Positions 22,028 to 30,277 of a DNA stretch of 31,010 nucleotides are shown piece after piece. Position 1 is the first letter of the stretch, and every line of letters starts with the position of its first letter. The translations under genes were made by a program, and so were the position numbers. This DNA comes from a virus: positions 1 through 31,010 of the IMG/VR virus record IMGVR_UViG_3300033142_000314; one strand, 5' to 3'. The notes beneath the pieces are model-generated. The model had not been told where the DNA came from. It did not search any database and saw only the letters and a program-made list of their open reading frames with translations.

Positions 22028-22447
22028 TTATACGGTCAGGCGCTGGAACCCAGCGGTTGCCGCGTTCATCAGGTTCAGGGTGGCGGTTGCCATGTCGCCC
22101 ACGCTGCCCCCTAGCGGGCGATACCCACCATCGGGGATGCACGCGGTCAGCGTGTAAGCTGGGTTCGTGGCGCCCCGTGCTGCGCTGGTGGGGCGGAACT
22201 CGTTGAGGAAGGTAGTGCCCACCAGCGGGAAGATGGTTGCGTCCACGTCGCTGGCAGCAAAGTCCTGCAGGAACGTCACCTGCGCGCCCCCTGTTAGCAG
22301 GCCAGGAATGTTGCTGCGAGCAGCGAAACCCATCACGGTGTTGTCCTGCAGTTCCGAGCCGATGTCAATAGCCACCGACTGCAGGTCATTGGACAGGTCC
22401 ACCGCTACCAGCAGGTAGTACGCGTCGGTGAATACGAATGCGGCCAT
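22028..22447 (-). CDS. Major tail tube protein
   Basis: 139 residues from ATG 22447, with AGGAGA upstream. The sequence (SVAIDIGSELQDNTVMG, GAQVTFLQDFAASDVDATIF, PLVGTTFLNEFRPTSAARG, and a TLTACIPDGGYRPLGGSVGD end) matches a widespread siphophage tail tube family built as a beta-sandwich that stacks in hexameric rings. The conserved FLQDF, LVGTTF and RPTSAA blocks carry the family signal. It shares its layout with the larger neighbour at 22486-23211, so the two are probably paralogues. Confidence 0.85.
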   Translation of the reverse strand: MAAFVFTDAYYLLVAVDLSNDLQSVAIDIGSELQDNTVMGFAARSNIPGLLTGGAQVTFLQDFAASDVDATIFPLVGTTFLNEFRPTSAARGATNPAYTLTACIPDGGYRPLGGSVGDMATATLNLMNAATAGFQRLTV

Positions 22448-22485
22448 TGTACTGTTCTCCTAAGAAGTGCGCATACCTTGCGCGG

Positions 22486-23211
22486 TTACAGAATCCCGAA
22501 AGCAATCAGCGCGTCTACGCCGCTGCCACTTATGATGTTCACGCGCCAGTAGTCATCCGTGATGGCGCCCAGCACCGTGCCCGCCCACGAACCGCTCACG
22601 GTTATATCGGGCACGTCTATGCGTTGGGTGGCTGTAGTGAACCCACCGTTGTCGTCGCTCTCGATGTCGAAGCCCACTGCACCGGCAGCGTCAAACAGGT
22701 GCACCGCTACCCATAGCCGCTGCGTGGCGGATAAGGCCCCAAGCTGCTGCCCCGCCTGCGCGCCCGTGCCCGCAGCCAGGACGTCCATGGCCACCGTGCC
22801 CTTGATGGCCGCACCTGGCCACTGGTCAGGGGCGCCCTCCATGATGGCGCGCACGCTGGCGCTCAGCTTCCACCGCAGCATATCCCCCAGTTCGCCGCTG
22901 CCCATCGGCTGGTACTGGCCCTGCGTGGCCCGCATGAAATACGCGGGGTCGCCGTCGGCTCTGCCTTCTGGGCATATGGTGACAGCGAACCCGTCAAGGG
23001 CGGAGCCTGGATATCCTTCGGCCTCTACCTGGGCAGTCTTCAGCCCAGGGGTCACCTGCGCAGCGTTCGCGCCTGAGTTCACGTAGCGGTTAGCCTGCAC
23101 AGCCTCCGAGCCCAGGGTTAGCCCTACAGCGTTGAACCCCACATCGGCGTCAGCGGACAGGTCTAGGCCAGCCACTAGGAGCCCGCTGTTGGTCTGTACG
23201 TACTGTGCCAT
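22486..23211 (-). CDS. Second tail-tube-like protein (paralogue)
   Basis: 241 residues from ATG 23211, with GGGAG upstream. It has the same opening as the smaller tube protein (GLLVAGLDLSADADVGFNAV against YLLVAVDLSNDLQSVAIDI, with GSEAVQANRYV against GSELQDNTVM) and a shared central block (QGQYQPMGSGELGDML against DGGYRPLGGSVGDMA). An additional C-terminal domain (about 150-241, starting ATQRLWVAVHLFDAAGAVGF) is present here only. It may be a tube terminator, a second tube subunit with a surface domain, or a decoration on the tube. Confidence 0.7.
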   Translation of the reverse strand: MAQYVQTNSGLLVAGLDLSADADVGFNAVGLTLGSEAVQANRYVNSGANAAQVTPGLKTAQVEAEGYPGSALDGFAVTICPEGRADGDPAYFMRATQGQYQPMGSGELGDMLRWKLSASVRAIMEGAPDQWPGAAIKGTVAMDVLAAGTGAQAGQQLGALSATQRLWVAVHLFDAAGAVGFDIESDDNGGFTTATQRIDVPDITVSGSWAGTVLGAITDDYWRVNIISGSGVDALIAFGIL

Positions 23212-23215
23212 CGCC

Positions 23216-23605
23216 CTACTCCCTGTAGAACACTAGGTAGTCCTGCTCCTTCACGAACAGCCCGGCAGCCTGGTCCCAAAACTCACGAGCGTTTTCCAGA
23301 AACACATCCTCAATGACAGGCGTGCTGCCAGCGTCCCGCCACCTATGCAGCGACGTGCGCACCGCTGCAGCTAAGGCGCGGGCACCAGCGGGCCTGTCCG
23401 CAAAGCTAGCCACTTGCAGCCGTGCTTGCACGTTGCCGGGTGCGCTGCCCATAGCTTGCGGCCTCACTTCGCTGAGCACCTCGCCCACTGCGTGCGGGGC
23501 TGTGGCGTTGGCTGGCTTCTCCACAGCATAATACCTGTCCGCAGCCAAAGCGCCGAACGGAGCGTCTGCAGCCAGCCGCGCGTACACGAGGTCTTCCATA
23601 CTCAC
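23216..23605 (-). CDS. Tail completion protein (DUF3168)
   Basis: 129 residues. GTG 23605 overlaps the upstream stop (GTGA) and has GAGGAAA at the better distance; ATG 23599 is the alternative. The sequence with LVYARLAADAPFGALAADRY, YAVEKPANATAPHAVGEVLS and a final KEQDYLVFYRE fits DUF3168, the tail-terminator/completion family next to HK97 gp10 in many siphophages. It caps the tail tube at the head end and joins it to the head. Confidence 0.85.
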   Translation of the reverse strand: MSMEDLVYARLAADAPFGALAADRYYAVEKPANATAPHAVGEVLSEVRPQAMGSAPGNVQARLQVASFADRPAGARALAAAVRTSLHRWRDAGSTPVIEDVFLENAREFWDQAAGLFVKEQDYLVFYRE

Positions 23606-24063
23606 TTGGCTTTCCTCTTCTTCCGGGGCTTCGGCAGCCTCTGCAGTTCATCGGCCAGCGCCTTACGCGCCACTTCCTTTGCTATGTCCTTGCGGCGGTC
23701 GAACGCTGGCACAAGAAAGGGCTTCGCGTCCACGCTCCCAGTACGCCCGCCACTCTTGCGCGTGCGCTCCTTCGTGCCCACTTCGCTGAACAGGCCATAG
23801 AACGCTTTCGTGCGGCTGGCCTTGCCTGACCTCCACGACACGTTGGCCACAGCGAAGCCGCTCTTCGCGCTGAATATCCGCGCCTTGATTGCGCGGCGCA
23901 GCTTGCCCTTGCGGTATGGCGCGTTCACGCGCGCGGCCACGGCAATCTCCTCGCCACCAGCCAGCACCGCCTTGCGTAAGGCTGCCCCGCGCAGCTTGGC
24001 GGGTATGCGGTTGAGGGCGGCAGCGACCGCTTTCGTGTCGGCGTCCAGCGTGATGCTACTCAT
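23602..24063 (-). CDS. HK97 gp10-like head-tail protein
   Basis: 153 residues from ATG 24063, overlapping the preceding gene by eight bases. The layout with LRKAVLAGGEEIAVAARVNA followed by APYRKGKLRRAIKAR and FYGLFSEVGTKERTRKSGG, and a final basic PKPRKKRKAK tail, matches the HK97 gp10 family (FS-E-x-GT then x-A-x-PFLVPAFD motif). These proteins sit at the head-tail junction. The tail is unusually basic. Confidence 0.9.
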   Translation of the reverse strand: MSSITLDADTKAVAAALNRIPAKLRGAALRKAVLAGGEEIAVAARVNAPYRKGKLRRAIKARIFSAKSGFAVANVSWRSGKASRTKAFYGLFSEVGTKERTRKSGGRTGSVDAKPFLVPAFDRRKDIAKEVARKALADELQRLPKPRKKRKAK

Positions 24064-24412
24064 TGGCCATTGCCGTGCCGGTGGCTGCCAGGATGGCGAA
24101 CTTGATGTTGCGCCCGCCTACGTTCACCACGCTCACGATGTCGTACGTGACACCTGCGTATACGATGCGCCACTTGTCCGGCGCCATAGCCGCAAAGCGT
24201 GAGTCGTAGCGCATCCCTATGTCCACGGGCTGGCGGCCCACCAGGGCGGCCCCCGCAAGGAACTCGCGCCCCTCGGCTGGCTCTATGCTGCACCAGGCCG
24301 TGGCCACCTCGGCCCATGCGGGCGTCTCATGGCCATCAGTGTCCTGGGTGGGCGTGTCGCGCTCCACGCTGGCCTTGTAGCGGTACGCGCCCGCCCTGGA
24401 GGACACGGGCAT
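24056..24412 (-). CDS. Head-tail joining protein (Phage_H_T_join)
   Basis: 118 residues. ATG 24412 overlaps the preceding stop (TAATG), which decides the start over longer frames. The pattern (AWAEVATAWCSIEPAEGREF, then ALVGRQPVDIGMRY, DKWRIVYAGVTYDIVSVVNV) is that of SPP1 gp16/HK97-type stoppers: a small beta-barrel of about 110 residues with R-x-V-D-I-x-R/MRYD and a W-R-I-x-Y-x-G-x-x-Y-D-I-x-x-V. It closes the connector after DNA packaging. Confidence 0.9.
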   Translation of the reverse strand: MPVSSRAGAYRYKASVERDTPTQDTDGHETPAWAEVATAWCSIEPAEGREFLAGAALVGRQPVDIGMRYDSRFAAMAPDKWRIVYAGVTYDIVSVVNVGGRNIKFAILAATGTAMANE

Positions 24413-25029
24413 TAGAAGATCACGTTCTTGTACGTGTACATGAGGCGCTCGTAGCTGAACGGTATCTTGGTGGCGATTGTGCCCGTAACCACCGGCTCGC
24501 GGTTTTCGTAGTAGTGCGCGGCCAGCAGCCACATGCAGGCGCGTATACCCTGCGGCACCGTGTTCGGGTTGGCGCCGTAGCCCGCCACGAACTTGAACAC
24601 CGCAGCATCCATGATGTTGTCCACCTCGGGCCACACCTCGTTCTCGTTCAACGCCACCTGGCCGTGCCCCTCGCCGTTGGTGCGCACATGGTACTTGCTG
24701 GCTGCGAAGGTCTGCGGGGCGCCGTCCTGGTCTGTGTACGTAATGCTGGTCACGCTGCTAAGGGGCGGCAGCGGCATCTGCACAATACGCGCAGCAGGGA
24801 ACCCGAAGTCAAACTTCAGATCCCAAGTCTGGTCCACCAGCGCGCGGCCTAGCTCACGCTGCACTTGGTCCTCCACTGCTGGCAGCAGTGCGTCCAAGTA
24901 CGTGTCGTCGTCCGTGTGCAATACGCGGATATGACGCTTGGCCTCTTCGCGGTCCAGCACCACCGCTGCCGCTTCCGTGACCAGGCCCAGCGACCAGCCT
25001 ATGCCCAGATCATCACTCGTTGACCACAT
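24412..25029 (-). CDS. Head-tail connector protein (gp6-like)
   Basis: 205 residues from ATG 25029, with GGAGGGTGGT upstream. REEAKRHIRVLHTDDDTYLD and the following LLPAVEDQVQRELGRAL form the helical start of gp6-like adaptors, and the end with RACMWLLAAHYYENREPVV is the conserved C-terminal helix (WxLLAxHYYENREPV) of this family. It forms the ring between portal and stopper. It lies first after the terminator-separated capsid block, together with the small basic protein before it. Confidence 0.9.
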   Translation of the reverse strand: MWSTSDDLGIGWSLGLVTEAAAVVLDREEAKRHIRVLHTDDDTYLDALLPAVEDQVQRELGRALVDQTWDLKFDFGFPAARIVQMPLPPLSSVTSITYTDQDGAPQTFAASKYHVRTNGEGHGQVALNENEVWPEVDNIMDAAVFKFVAGYGANPNTVPQGIRACMWLLAAHYYENREPVVTGTIATKIPFSYERLMYTYKNVIF

Positions 25030-25044
25030 ACCACCCTCCGCAGG

Positions 25045-25287
25045 TTAGCTGCTCTCGCCTTCAAGCTCGCGAGTCTCCTTCTTGCCCTTGCCCTTGGCCG
25101 CCTTGGCCGCAGCAGCCTCCGTGGCCTTCTCGGCCTTGACGTGCGCCTTGGCAGCCTTGTCGTGCGCCTTGGCTTCGTCCTTGGTCGCCAAGCGCGCGAA
25201 CCCAGTAGCCACAGCGTGGCGGCCACCGAACGCGTCCAGGTCCTTGACCATGCCTGCTTCGCTGCCCTGTGTGATACATACCAGCAT
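25045..25287 (-). CDS. Small Lys/Ala-rich protein of the head-tail region
   Basis: 80 residues from ATG 25287, with ATAGGAGCA upstream. The first 40 residues look like the small domain found between capsid and connector genes of many siphophages (VKDLDAFGGRHAVATGFARL-type). The rest is an alternating Lys/Ala/Glu helix (AKAHDKAAKAHVKAEKATEA) ending in GKGKKETRELEGESS. A DNA- or capsid-binding tail is possible; the function is unknown. Confidence 0.75.
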   Translation of the reverse strand: MLVCITQGSEAGMVKDLDAFGGRHAVATGFARLATKDEAKAHDKAAKAHVKAEKATEAAAAKAAKGKGKKETRELEGESS

Positions 25288-25300
25288 GATTGCTCCTATG

Positions 25301-25348
25301 CTGCAGAAGAAACAAGGAGGGGGCCAGGCGCGTGGCCCAACCCCCTCC
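25301..25348 (-). terminator. Factor-independent terminator after the capsid block
   Basis: On the minus strand GGAGGGGG (25348-25341) and CCCCCTCC (25323-25316) pair, with an inner GGGCCA-CGCGCC-TGGCCC alternative stem, followed by TTGTTTCTTCT (25315-25305). This is a strong hairpin plus T-rich tail. It separates the abundant head proteins from the connector and tail genes, which follow after only about 20 bases; read-through or a promoter in the gap must supply those. Confidence 0.8.
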
Positions 25349-25373
25349 AGGTGAACTTGCGCAAGCTACCCGC

Positions 25374-25847
25374 CTACGCGATGGCGGTCGCGGTACGATC
25401 GCCGTAGCGAGACCCGGAAAGGATGGCCAGCACCGACGCAATGACGCTGTTCGCGCCGTTGGTCAGGCTGACTTCCAGGTTGGGACTGCCGTCCGGCAAC
25501 TGGTCTGCGTCGATCTCAATGACGTAGAAGATACCGTCGGCTGCGGCTGGCGTCTTGCCTGTGGCCGCAACTTCTTCCCGCGCACCGAGCGTGTCGCCCG
25601 CTGCGGTTTCCTCGCCGTACAGCCCATACGCGATGGGCACCCGTGTCGACGGAGTGAAGTCGTCACAGGCGTTGACGATGATCTTGGTAAACGCTGCTGC
25701 GCTTACCCCGATCGCCACGATGATGGTGCAGTGGTCGTAATGCGCCATGCTCCACACGTCGCTGAACACGCCCCCGGTAATGTCGATCGGGGCCATGGCG
25801 TTGACGACGTGCCCACCTTCCGCGATCGGGAATCCATGTGCTGCCAT
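25374..25847 (-). CDS. Probable capsid accessory or head protein
   Basis: 157 residues from ATG 25847, with AAGGAGCA upstream. The sequence (DHCTIIVAIGVSAAAFTKII, then NACDDFTPSTRVPIAYGLYG, and GIFYVIEIDADQLPDGSPNL) is an all-beta protein of a type regularly found next to siphophage major capsid genes. FYVIEIDADQLPDG and SVLAILSGSRYGD are the best-conserved-looking blocks. A decoration or head-assembly role is inferred from position directly after the capsid gene and from its place before the terminator. Confidence 0.7.
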   Translation of the reverse strand: MAAHGFPIAEGGHVVNAMAPIDITGGVFSDVWSMAHYDHCTIIVAIGVSAAAFTKIIVNACDDFTPSTRVPIAYGLYGEETAAGDTLGAREEVAATGKTPAAADGIFYVIEIDADQLPDGSPNLEVSLTNGANSVIASVLAILSGSRYGDRTATAIA

Positions 25848-25877
25848 GATTTGCTCCTTTGCTGCCGTCGTTGCTGA

Positions 25878-27317
25878 TTAGGTGCGGACGGCGATGCGGA
25901 GGAAGGGTGACTGTGTGCTCGAGCCCTTGGCAGGCGTGAGGGCTTTGCGCCACATGGGCTGGCCACCTGCCCGCCACGTGAAGCGCAGAACCTGCTCGCC
26001 GTTGAGGAACCGAACGTGAATGCTGCTGTCGCCACGGATGCCGCCCTTGGTGACGAACATATACTGCGACCAGTCGATGAAGTTGAAGTCACCGGCGTCG
26101 CCGACCGTTTCCGCATGCTCCCACGGGAAGATCGGGCGGCCCAGCAATGTGCCGAACGGCGCCCCGGCAATCACGCCACCGGGCAGATAGATGCTGTTGC
26201 CGTTGGCGTCGGCCAGGCTGAACAACTGCGGCCACACATCCTGGTTGATGTACCATGCGGCGCCGAGGAGGTTGAACATGCGCGCCCACGACTTGTAGAC
26301 GTTGCCCGCAACCACGGTGTCCGCAGCTTGCGAGCCCTCCTTGGCGATCTCCACCTGCGCAGCGTGCCCCTGCACGCCCAACGGCATACCCACACCGTTG
26401 CCTTCCCAGATGGCCGACTCGGCCTTCCAGCGAAGCTCTGCGGGCATGTCCCGCAGGATAGCCGCCGAAAGCGCACCTGCGTCCTGCATGCTTTCGTCGG
26501 TCAGGTACACCAGGCCGGTCAGCTTGTGGACGTTGACCTCGAACGGATAGGTCTTCGCCTTGCTGGCGGTGTAGGCGTCAGCCTCACCTTGCCAGTACGC
26601 AAGCAATCCGCCGTGACGACTGCCGTCCACGCGGCTGTCCTCGTCGATGAACTCCTGCTTGTACCCATTGGCGTTGCCGCTGATGGGCTGGTTCGTGACG
26701 CGGGACAACACCACACTGTCGTCAAAAGCCTTCTTGACGAGTTGGTCGTTGTGGTCCTTCTGGACCAGGAACCCACCGTCCGACGGCACGCCCGTGCTCT
26801 GCCCCGTGGGGGCACGCAACTCGGCGGGCATGGCAGCGCGGCGCGTAAGCACCTCGTCGCCGAAGTGTCCGCCGTTGGCGTTGAGCGCGAACAGGCGCCG
26901 ATCCACTTGATCGGCTGGCGTGCCAGGTGTGCACGCGCGGGTGACGGCCTCCAGGAACTGGGAGAAGTCGGGGAACCCGCGCTCCGCTTCGTCCAGCACC
27001 ACCGCGTCCGGCACGTCGGTCACCAGTTCCGCGCCGCCCTGCGCAGCCAGCACCGCTGCGCGTTGCTCGTCGGTCAGGTCCTCGTCGCTTGGCGTGGGTG
27101 GCGTGGGGGCCGCCCCGGTAATCCCGAGGTCCCTGGCTGCCTCCAGGTTGGTGATCGATGCGCGTAGGGTGCGCACTTCACCAATCGCTTCGTCGTACTC
27201 CGTTTGCTCCGCCTCCGTAAAGGCGCGCTGTGCGTCTTCGGCGGCGGTGCGCAGCAGGGCGCGTGCGCGCTCCTCTGCTTCCTCCATCCGCTTGCGTAGC
27301 TTCTGCAATGGGGTCAT
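25878..27317 (-). CDS. Major capsid protein, HK97 fold
   Basis: 479 residues from ATG 27317, with GGGAGG eight bases upstream. The N-terminal part (1-about 60, KLRKRMEEAEERARALLRTA) is a coiled coil of the scaffolding delta-domain type. A Pro/acid-rich linker and a variable part follow, then the capsid core from about GVPSDGGFLVQKDHNDQLVK (near 178) to the end. Blocks such as VYLTDESMQDAGALSAAI, ESAIWEGNGVGMPLGV, VWPQLFSLADANGNSIYLPG and GRPIFPWEHAETVGD are typical of the HK97 family (P-domain, then A-domain loops). The protease upstream should remove the delta domain, probably ahead of the GVPSDGG region. The gap of 113 bases before this gene may hold its own promoter or a processing site. 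Confidence 0.95.
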   Translation of the reverse strand: MTPLQKLRKRMEEAEERARALLRTAAEDAQRAFTEAEQTEYDEAIGEVRTLRASITNLEAARDLGITGAAPTPPTPSDEDLTDEQRAAVLAAQGGAELVTDVPDAVVLDEAERGFPDFSQFLEAVTRACTPGTPADQVDRRLFALNANGGHFGDEVLTRRAAMPAELRAPTGQSTGVPSDGGFLVQKDHNDQLVKKAFDDSVVLSRVTNQPISGNANGYKQEFIDEDSRVDGSRHGGLLAYWQGEADAYTASKAKTYPFEVNVHKLTGLVYLTDESMQDAGALSAAILRDMPAELRWKAESAIWEGNGVGMPLGVQGHAAQVEIAKEGSQAADTVVAGNVYKSWARMFNLLGAAWYINQDVWPQLFSLADANGNSIYLPGGVIAGAPFGTLLGRPIFPWEHAETVGDAGDFNFIDWSQYMFVTKGGIRGDSSIHVRFLNGEQVLRFTWRAGGQPMWRKALTPAKGSSTQSPFLRIAVRT

Positions 27318-27430
27318 TTCTGTTGCCTCCCTATGGGGGCTCGTAAAGGTCCACTGCAGCTTGGAAGGTGGATGGCCCGTCTGTGCGCAGCCTTTCCGCT
27401 GCCCCCCTGCTGCCCTTGATTGCGCATAAG

Positions 27431-28078
27431 CTACAGCGCCCCGCCCAGCAATGCCAACTCAAGACGCCGCTCCTGCGAGCGCAGGAACTCCGCTGCCGGG
27501 TCGGTGACCATGTCTTCGGGTGCCCCTGGCAACGTGATGCCGTGATGCGCAGCGCAGCGCACGGCCACCTTGGTCTGCCTGTAGGCTGCGAAGGTCACGG
27601 GGCTGATCTCCAGCAGCGACATGCGCAGCACCGTGCGCAGGAAACGGCCACCCGTCAGCTCCTCCCACTTCTCGTGCGCAGCCTTCGACACGCGGAACCC
27701 GAACGACATGGTGTCCACCACACCGTCCTCAATGCGCATACGCTGTTCGGCAGTTAGGCTGCGCGCTTCTTGTAAAAAGCGCACACCGTCGGAAGTGTTC
27801 TCCAACTGCAGCGGGCTCACGCGCGCGGTCGTCTTGCTGATGGGGTGGCTGGGGTCGTGCTGCCACAGCATGGCGATAGGCTTGCCACTCTCCACGTCAG
27901 CGCGCGCGGCGTCCTGGGCAATGACCTCCCTGAAGCCGCCCAGGTCCTCGCTCGTTTTGTTGTACGGTACGGCCAGGCCCCGCAGCATAGGCACACCTGC
28001 GCGCTCCTCAACGATCAGGTCCTCCACAGGGTACGCGCGCACCTCCACGCCACCAAGCCACTTGTCTTCGGTCATCAT
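27431..28078 (-). CDS. Prohead protease, HK97 family (U35-type)
   Basis: 215 residues from ATG 28078, overlapping the portal stop (ATGA); a second ATG follows directly. LRGLAVPYNKTSEDLGGFRE is the conserved start, LWQHDPSHPISKT holds the catalytic His (H74), and VVDTMSFGFRVSKA the nucleophile Ser (S125); LLEISPVTFAAY is the next family block. It matures the capsid by removing the delta domain of the capsid protein and itself. The C-terminal 40 residues are a helical, charged tail. Confidence 0.92.
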   Translation of the reverse strand: MMTEDKWLGGVEVRAYPVEDLIVEERAGVPMLRGLAVPYNKTSEDLGGFREVIAQDAARADVESGKPIAMLWQHDPSHPISKTTARVSPLQLENTSDGVRFLQEARSLTAEQRMRIEDGVVDTMSFGFRVSKAAHEKWEELTGGRFLRTVLRMSLLEISPVTFAAYRQTKVAVRCAAHHGITLPGAPEDMVTDPAAEFLRSQERRLELALLGGAL

Positions 28079-30111
28079 CCTTGCTCCTCAGCAGTTATCG
28101 CGCAGTTGCACCCCTTGTGCAGCGGCGCATGCCGCACAATGCGGCGCGGGGTTATCCGCGTGGTTTCGTCGCCCACCAACTCCTCACCCTGTGCCACGAA
28201 TGCTTCCTGGGTGCCCACCACCTTGCCGCTCAGGCGGTTACACAGCGGACAGTTAGGACCGAACGTAACCCAGCGAATCTTCGTGACCGACAGGGCTGCG
28301 TATGCCAGCAGCGTGAAGAACTCGGCCGTCTGCACCTGCTCCCTATCCGCAACTTTCTTCGCGCGGGTGGCCTGCCAGTTTTCCAGCCGCTCCGTTACCG
28401 CAGCCTCCCATTCCTCTTCCTGGGCTAACGCCTCAAGCTGGCCACGGCTGCTGCTAACGTGGCGCAGGGCCAGCGTGGCGGCATACTGGCCGACCATGGC
28501 CTGGTCGTCCTCAGCCATGTCGCCATCACCACCTACTTCGCGGCTGGCCGTGGCGTAGGACTGCTCAGCGTATGCTTCAATCGTCGGGCGGTATAGGTTG
28601 CGCGCCTGCGCCTCGAACCCCTCGTAGTAGCTGGCCACGCGCACGAGGAACGCCTCACGGTCACCAGCGCGCGCAGTTAAGGCGCGGCCCATGGACTTCA
28701 CCTCGCGGTCCACTACGTGCTGGGCTGTGCGCCGCAGCAGCTTGTGGAACGTGCCCCGCAGGCGCACGCGCGTGGCTAGGCTGCGCTTCTGCCCCTTGTT
28801 GAGCGTGGCCACCTCGGCCGCCCCACGGTGCTCCAGGTACCGAGCGTCTTCCTCCCCTTCCTCGTCGTCGTCGTCATCGTCGCCAGCTATCGGTATGGGC
28901 TCCGGCTCGGGCGGGTCCAGGGCCAGCGTGGCTGGCATCATGTTGGCGGGCACCCATGCAGCGTCGCCCACCTCAGCCATCTCGCCGTCGTAGGGGTTGT
29001 CGCCCTCGTTGGCCCGCCACTCGTTCAGCGTCAGCGCGCCGCTGCGCCAGCGTATTTCCTGCGCTTCCTGCCGTGTCTTTACGTCGCCGCGCAGTAGGGC
29101 GTCAATCAGGAACTCCATGAATATGCCGCCTGCGCCCATAGGCCAGAAGGTGCGGGTAGCCTGCTGCTCCCAGCGTGTGGCCACCGGGCGCACGGTGTCA
29201 CGCACCAACTCAAGGTTCTGCTGCTCCACGTTGTTGAAGTGGCTGTTCGTCAACTCCTTGAGCAAGTGGACGGGCACGTTGTATATGCGCGCCACGTCGG
29301 TGATGCTGAACGCGCGGGTGGCTAGGAACTGCGCCTCCTCGGGCGTGACCCCCAGCTTCTTGATAGCCAAGCCCTCTTCCAGCAGGGCCACGCTGTGCTG
29401 ATTGCGGCCACCCTGCGCAGTGACCCAGCTATCGGTGATGTTCTTGCGCGCGGTGGCGCTCAAGGTTGACGGGTGCTCCAACACCACTGTGGGCGACGCG
29501 TTGTTACGGAAGAACCTGGCGCCATAGGCTTCGGCGGCCATGCCGAGGCCGATAGCCTGCGCGTGCGCTGCTATGGGACTGATGCCCCAAAGGCCCCGCG
29601 CGTGCGGGCCACGCACATGCCAGATATCCTCCATGGGCACTAGGTGGTGCCCGCCCATGGTCTTGTCCAGCTTGTAGAACAGGTTCCCGTTGATGAACTC
29701 CATGCGCACCATGTCGGGATCCCACGGTATGAGCGCGGTCACGTTGGTGCCTGTACGCTGCACCCATGTGACAGCGTTGCCGCGCAGCATGACGTGGGTC
29801 TGGCCCATTTCAAAGAACTCCATGGCGGTCTGCCACGGGTTGGGCTGCCAGCGCATCAGCGGATAGAGGGGGTGGTCGTCTGCCCTGTCGCGACCCCTGC
29901 CTCCACCGCGACGCCTGTACATGATGGCGGGTAGGCTGCCCAGGGTGCCCGCGACAATGTTTATCGCAGCCCATATAGCAGAATAGGTGACTGCCGTTTC
30001 CGGCGTCACCTGCATCCCACTGTCTGCCCCTTGCCAGCCGATGGGGCCATACCAGAAGTCGTCATGGACATGGGGCGGCCAGTTCCCTTCCAGGTTGCTG
30101 AAGATTCCCAT
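28075..30111 (-). CDS. Portal protein fused to a MuF-like domain
   Basis: 678 residues from ATG 30111, with AGGAAT upstream. Residues 1 to about 400 are an HK97-family portal (ETAVTYSAIWAAINIVAGTL, ALIPWDPDMVRMEFINGN, ARIYNVPVHLLKELTNSHFN and VEQQNLELVRDTVRPVATRW are characteristic). A Pro-Glu stretch and an acidic run (DDDDDDEEGEED, 411-422) form a linker. Residues 430-678 are helical and end with a MuF-type module: WVTFGPNCPLCNRLSGKVVG (613 onward; C621, C624), HAPLHKGCNCAI (H665, C668, C670). In most phages the MuF protein is a separate gene after the portal; here the two are one chain of more than 200 residues longer than a usual portal. MuF-like parts help head assembly and, in toxin fusions, carry an effector; none is seen here. 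Confidence 0.9.
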   Translation of the reverse strand: MGIFSNLEGNWPPHVHDDFWYGPIGWQGADSGMQVTPETAVTYSAIWAAINIVAGTLGSLPAIMYRRRGGGRGRDRADDHPLYPLMRWQPNPWQTAMEFFEMGQTHVMLRGNAVTWVQRTGTNVTALIPWDPDMVRMEFINGNLFYKLDKTMGGHHLVPMEDIWHVRGPHARGLWGISPIAAHAQAIGLGMAAEAYGARFFRNNASPTVVLEHPSTLSATARKNITDSWVTAQGGRNQHSVALLEEGLAIKKLGVTPEEAQFLATRAFSITDVARIYNVPVHLLKELTNSHFNNVEQQNLELVRDTVRPVATRWEQQATRTFWPMGAGGIFMEFLIDALLRGDVKTRQEAQEIRWRSGALTLNEWRANEGDNPYDGEMAEVGDAAWVPANMMPATLALDPPEPEPIPIAGDDDDDDEEGEEDARYLEHRGAAEVATLNKGQKRSLATRVRLRGTFHKLLRRTAQHVVDREVKSMGRALTARAGDREAFLVRVASYYEGFEAQARNLYRPTIEAYAEQSYATASREVGGDGDMAEDDQAMVGQYAATLALRHVSSSRGQLEALAQEEEWEAAVTERLENWQATRAKKVADREQVQTAEFFTLLAYAALSVTKIRWVTFGPNCPLCNRLSGKVVGTQEAFVAQGEELVGDETTRITPRRIVRHAPLHKGCNCAITAEEQG

Positions 30112-30122
30112 GTGGTGGATTC

Positions 30123-30275
30123 CTATCGCGTGCGCATGCGGTGGACGCCTACATACCAAAAGGCTGCACCAACCAGCAACATACAAGCACCAGCGCCGAA
30201 CTGCACGTAGGCGCCCCACGCTGCCAGGGCCAGTCCGCCGTAGATGTGCACATCCCTGATGTCAGGCTTTGCCAT
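30123..30275 (-). CDS. 50-residue membrane protein between terminase and portal
   Basis: A short gene easily missed. ATG 30275 has AGGAGG six bases upstream; an ATG at 30281 lies too close to that site. It ends at TAG 30125-30123, 11 bases before the portal start. The hydrophobic middle (GGLALAAWGAYVQFGAGACM and the following LLVGAAFWYVG) can form one or two membrane spans, and the end HRMRTR is basic. Small membrane proteins at this place occur in other HK97-type siphophages, without a known role. Confidence 0.75.
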   Translation of the reverse strand: MAKPDIRDVHIYGGLALAAWGAYVQFGAGACMLLVGAAFWYVGVHRMRTR

Positions 30276-30277
30276 GG

